From: an uncultured Pseudomonadota bacterium
GTDB taxonomy: Bacteria; Pseudomonadota; Gammaproteobacteria; Burkholderiales; Thiobacillaceae
DNA length: 6,111 nt
Direction: 5' to 3'
NCBI GenBank assembly: GCA_903918705.1
Contig: CAIXFP010000525.1
Location: 1-6,111 of the forward strand
The stretch's first letter is position 1. Each line of letters opens with the position of its first letter. The notes under the pieces are model-generated. The model worked only from the letters and a program-made list of their open reading frames with translations, searched no databases and had not been told where the DNA came from. Of this stretch, positions 5,414-6,111 are shown piece after piece. The translations under genes and the position numbers were made by a program.

Positions 5414-5437
5414 TGTAGCGCAGGCATCCTGCCTGCG
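5414..5437. repeat. TGTAGCGC hairpin repeat, copy 1 (probable terminator for trxB-smr)
   Basis: The stem GCAGGCA (5420-5426) and TGCCTGC (5430-5436) closes on the loop TCC; C5419-G5437 adds an eighth pair. It begins two bases after the smr stop and is followed by TCTTT, so it may end the trxB-smr transcript. This unit belongs to a widespread intergenic repeat family whose minus-strand translation gives the well-known spurious peptide AGRMPALQ. A second, diverged copy follows at 5498. Confidence 0.6.
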
Positions 5438-5497
5438 TCTTTGCGGGATGTAGCCAGGTAGCGGGCTCCATCCACGCCACCTCGCTGGTCAGCCTGG

Positions 5498-5520
5498 TGT
5501 AGCGCCGGCGCCCCGCCGGC
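5498..5520. repeat. TGTAGCGC hairpin repeat, copy 2 (with an alternative longer stem)
   Basis: The stem GCCGGCG (5504-5510) and CGCCGGC (5514-5520) closes on the loop CCC. The eight leading bases TGTAGCGC are identical to copy 1. A competing 8-bp stem, GCGCCCCG (5508-5515) with CGGGGCGC (5536-5543), overlaps it. Lying 34 bases past the cysM stop on the minus strand, these structures could serve as the cysM terminator. The motif at 5539-5556, next to and including the cysM stop, resembles another common intergenic repeat. Confidence 0.55.
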
Positions 5521-5553
5521 CCGAGCCCGGCCAAACGGGGCGCACGGCGCACC

Positions 5554-6111
5554 CTACGCCGGAAACACCCCGGTAGACAGATAGCGATCGCCCCGGTCGC
5601 AGACGATGGAAACGATGACGGCGTTCTCGACTTCCATGCTCAACTGCAAAGCCGCATACAGCGCGCCGCCGGAGGAGATGCCGGCGAAGATGCCCTCCTC
5701 CGCCGCCAGGCGCCGGGTGGTGTCCTCGGCGGCCTCCTGGCCCACGTAGATCATGCGATCCACCCGGGAGTAGTCGCAAATGGCGGGCACGTATTCCGCC
5801 GGCCACTTGCGGATACCGGGGATCTGGGCGCCCTCCTCCGGTTGCACGCCGACGATCTGCACCGCCGGGTTCTGTTCCTTGAGGTAGCGCGAGCAGCCCA
5901 TGATGGTGCCGGTAGTGCCCATGCTGGAGACGAAATGGGTGATGCGCCCTTCCGTGTCACGCCAGATCTCGGGGCCGGTGCCTTCGTAATGGGCCAGCGG
6001 GTTGTCCGGGTTGGAGAACTGGTCGAGGATGATTCCCTTGCCTTCCCGCTGCAGTTGCTCCGCCAGGTCGCGCGCACCTTCCATGCCGGCGGCCTTGCTC
6101 ACCAGCACGAG
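5554..6111 (-). CDS. cysM: O-acetylserine sulfhydrylase B (cysteine synthase CysM), C-terminal part
   Basis: CysM is a PLP enzyme that makes cysteine from O-acetylserine and sulfide, or S-sulfocysteine from thiosulfate, in the cytosol. The window holds the last 185 residues of about 300; the N-terminus with the PLP lysine lies beyond base 6111. Features in order are SKAAGMEGARDLAEQL, LDQFSNPDNPLAHYEGTGPE, HFVSSMGTTGTIMG (the phosphate-binding loop GTTGT), VGVQPEEGAQIPGIRKWP, EEGIFAGISSGGA and the C-terminal CDRGDRYLSTGVFPA. The wording FVSSMGTTGTI and DRGDRYLSTGVF separates CysM from CysK. E. coli CysM carries a longer tail after GVF; ending at FPA is, as far as I recall, normal for betaproteobacterial forms, so I do not call it truncated. 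The stop TAG (5554-5556) touches an intergenic repeat. The gene converges on trxB-smr. Confidence 0.95.
   Translation of the reverse strand, partial: LVLVSKAAGMEGARDLAEQLQREGKGIILDQFSNPDNPLAHYEGTGPEIWRDTEGRITHFVSSMGTTGTIMGCSRYLKEQNPAVQIVGVQPEEGAQIPGIRKWPAEYVPAICDYSRVDRMIYVGQEAAEDTTRRLAAEEGIFAGISSGGALYAALQLSMEVENAVIVSIVCDRGDRYLSTGVFPA

Larger units (their letters stand above)
5413..5553. other. Convergent intergenic region between smr and cysM
   Basis: These 141 bases between two converging genes hold only hairpin repeats (5414-5437 and 5498-5543) and a short linking stretch with imperfect complementarity (CCAGG near 5455 against CCTGG near 5494). No open frame of interest and no promoter were seen. 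It most likely terminates transcription from both sides. Confidence 0.6.

Noticed and set aside
5554..5600. Apparent early end of CysM compared with E. coli
   Set aside because: Ending in STGVFPA after a complete CDRGDRYL motif is, as far as I recall, usual for related betaproteobacterial CysM, so truncation by the adjacent repeat is not supported.

Overview
The window is a GC-rich chromosomal segment, probably from a betaproteobacterium (Rhodocyclales or Nitrosomonadales type). This is inferred from the protein flavour of RlmJ, TrxB, Smr and CysM, the cysM ending in STGVFPA, and GC-rich palindromic repeats placed between genes. It holds six protein genes: five on the plus strand, then cysM convergent to them. 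No rRNA, tRNA, CRISPR array, phage gene or intact insertion sequence was seen.

Layout. (1) 2-817: rlmJ, missing about ten N-terminal codons, a 23S rRNA adenine methyltransferase. (2) 818-969: a composite palindrome built from two inverted copies of a CCCCCTTTGC/GCAAAGGGGG-type repeat. (3) 970-1623: a Tat-exported small subunit of the gluconate 2-dehydrogenase subunit 3 family. Its last 57 or so codons come from a second pair of inverted repeats. (4) 1620-3290: a GMC-type FAD oxidoreductase overlapping the previous gene by ATGA. (5) 3291-3874: about 585 bases with no convincing gene, holding several strong hairpins, a possible gene remnant on the minus strand, and the trxB promoter region. (6) 3875-4825: trxB, thioredoxin reductase. 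(7) 4843-5412: an Smr-domain protein, probably co-transcribed with trxB. (8) 5413-5553: a convergent intergenic region with two related hairpin repeats. (9) 5554-6111, minus strand: the C-terminal 185 residues of CysM, O-acetylserine sulfhydrylase B.

How the genes fit together. The subunit 3 and GMC genes form a two-gene oxidoreductase unit. In the known membrane-bound FAD dehydrogenases the small subunit carries the Tat signal and takes the leaderless flavoprotein to the periplasm, and the same arrangement is visible here. The usual third gene, a multihaem cytochrome c, is absent. trxB (thiol redox), smr (nucleic acid quality control) and cysM (cysteine synthesis) are housekeeping genes.

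No wholly new system was recognised. The most interesting signal is at the subunit 3/GMC junction. A repeat element there has replaced or extended the C-terminus of one protein, supplies the ribosome binding site of the next gene inside a 9-bp hairpin, and still keeps the reading frame open to an ATGA overlap. Other points worth checking are the GMC protein's apparent lack of the canonical catalytic His and His/Asn, a 10-bp inverted repeat spanning the trxB promoter, and paired hairpin repeats with compensatory base changes after smr.
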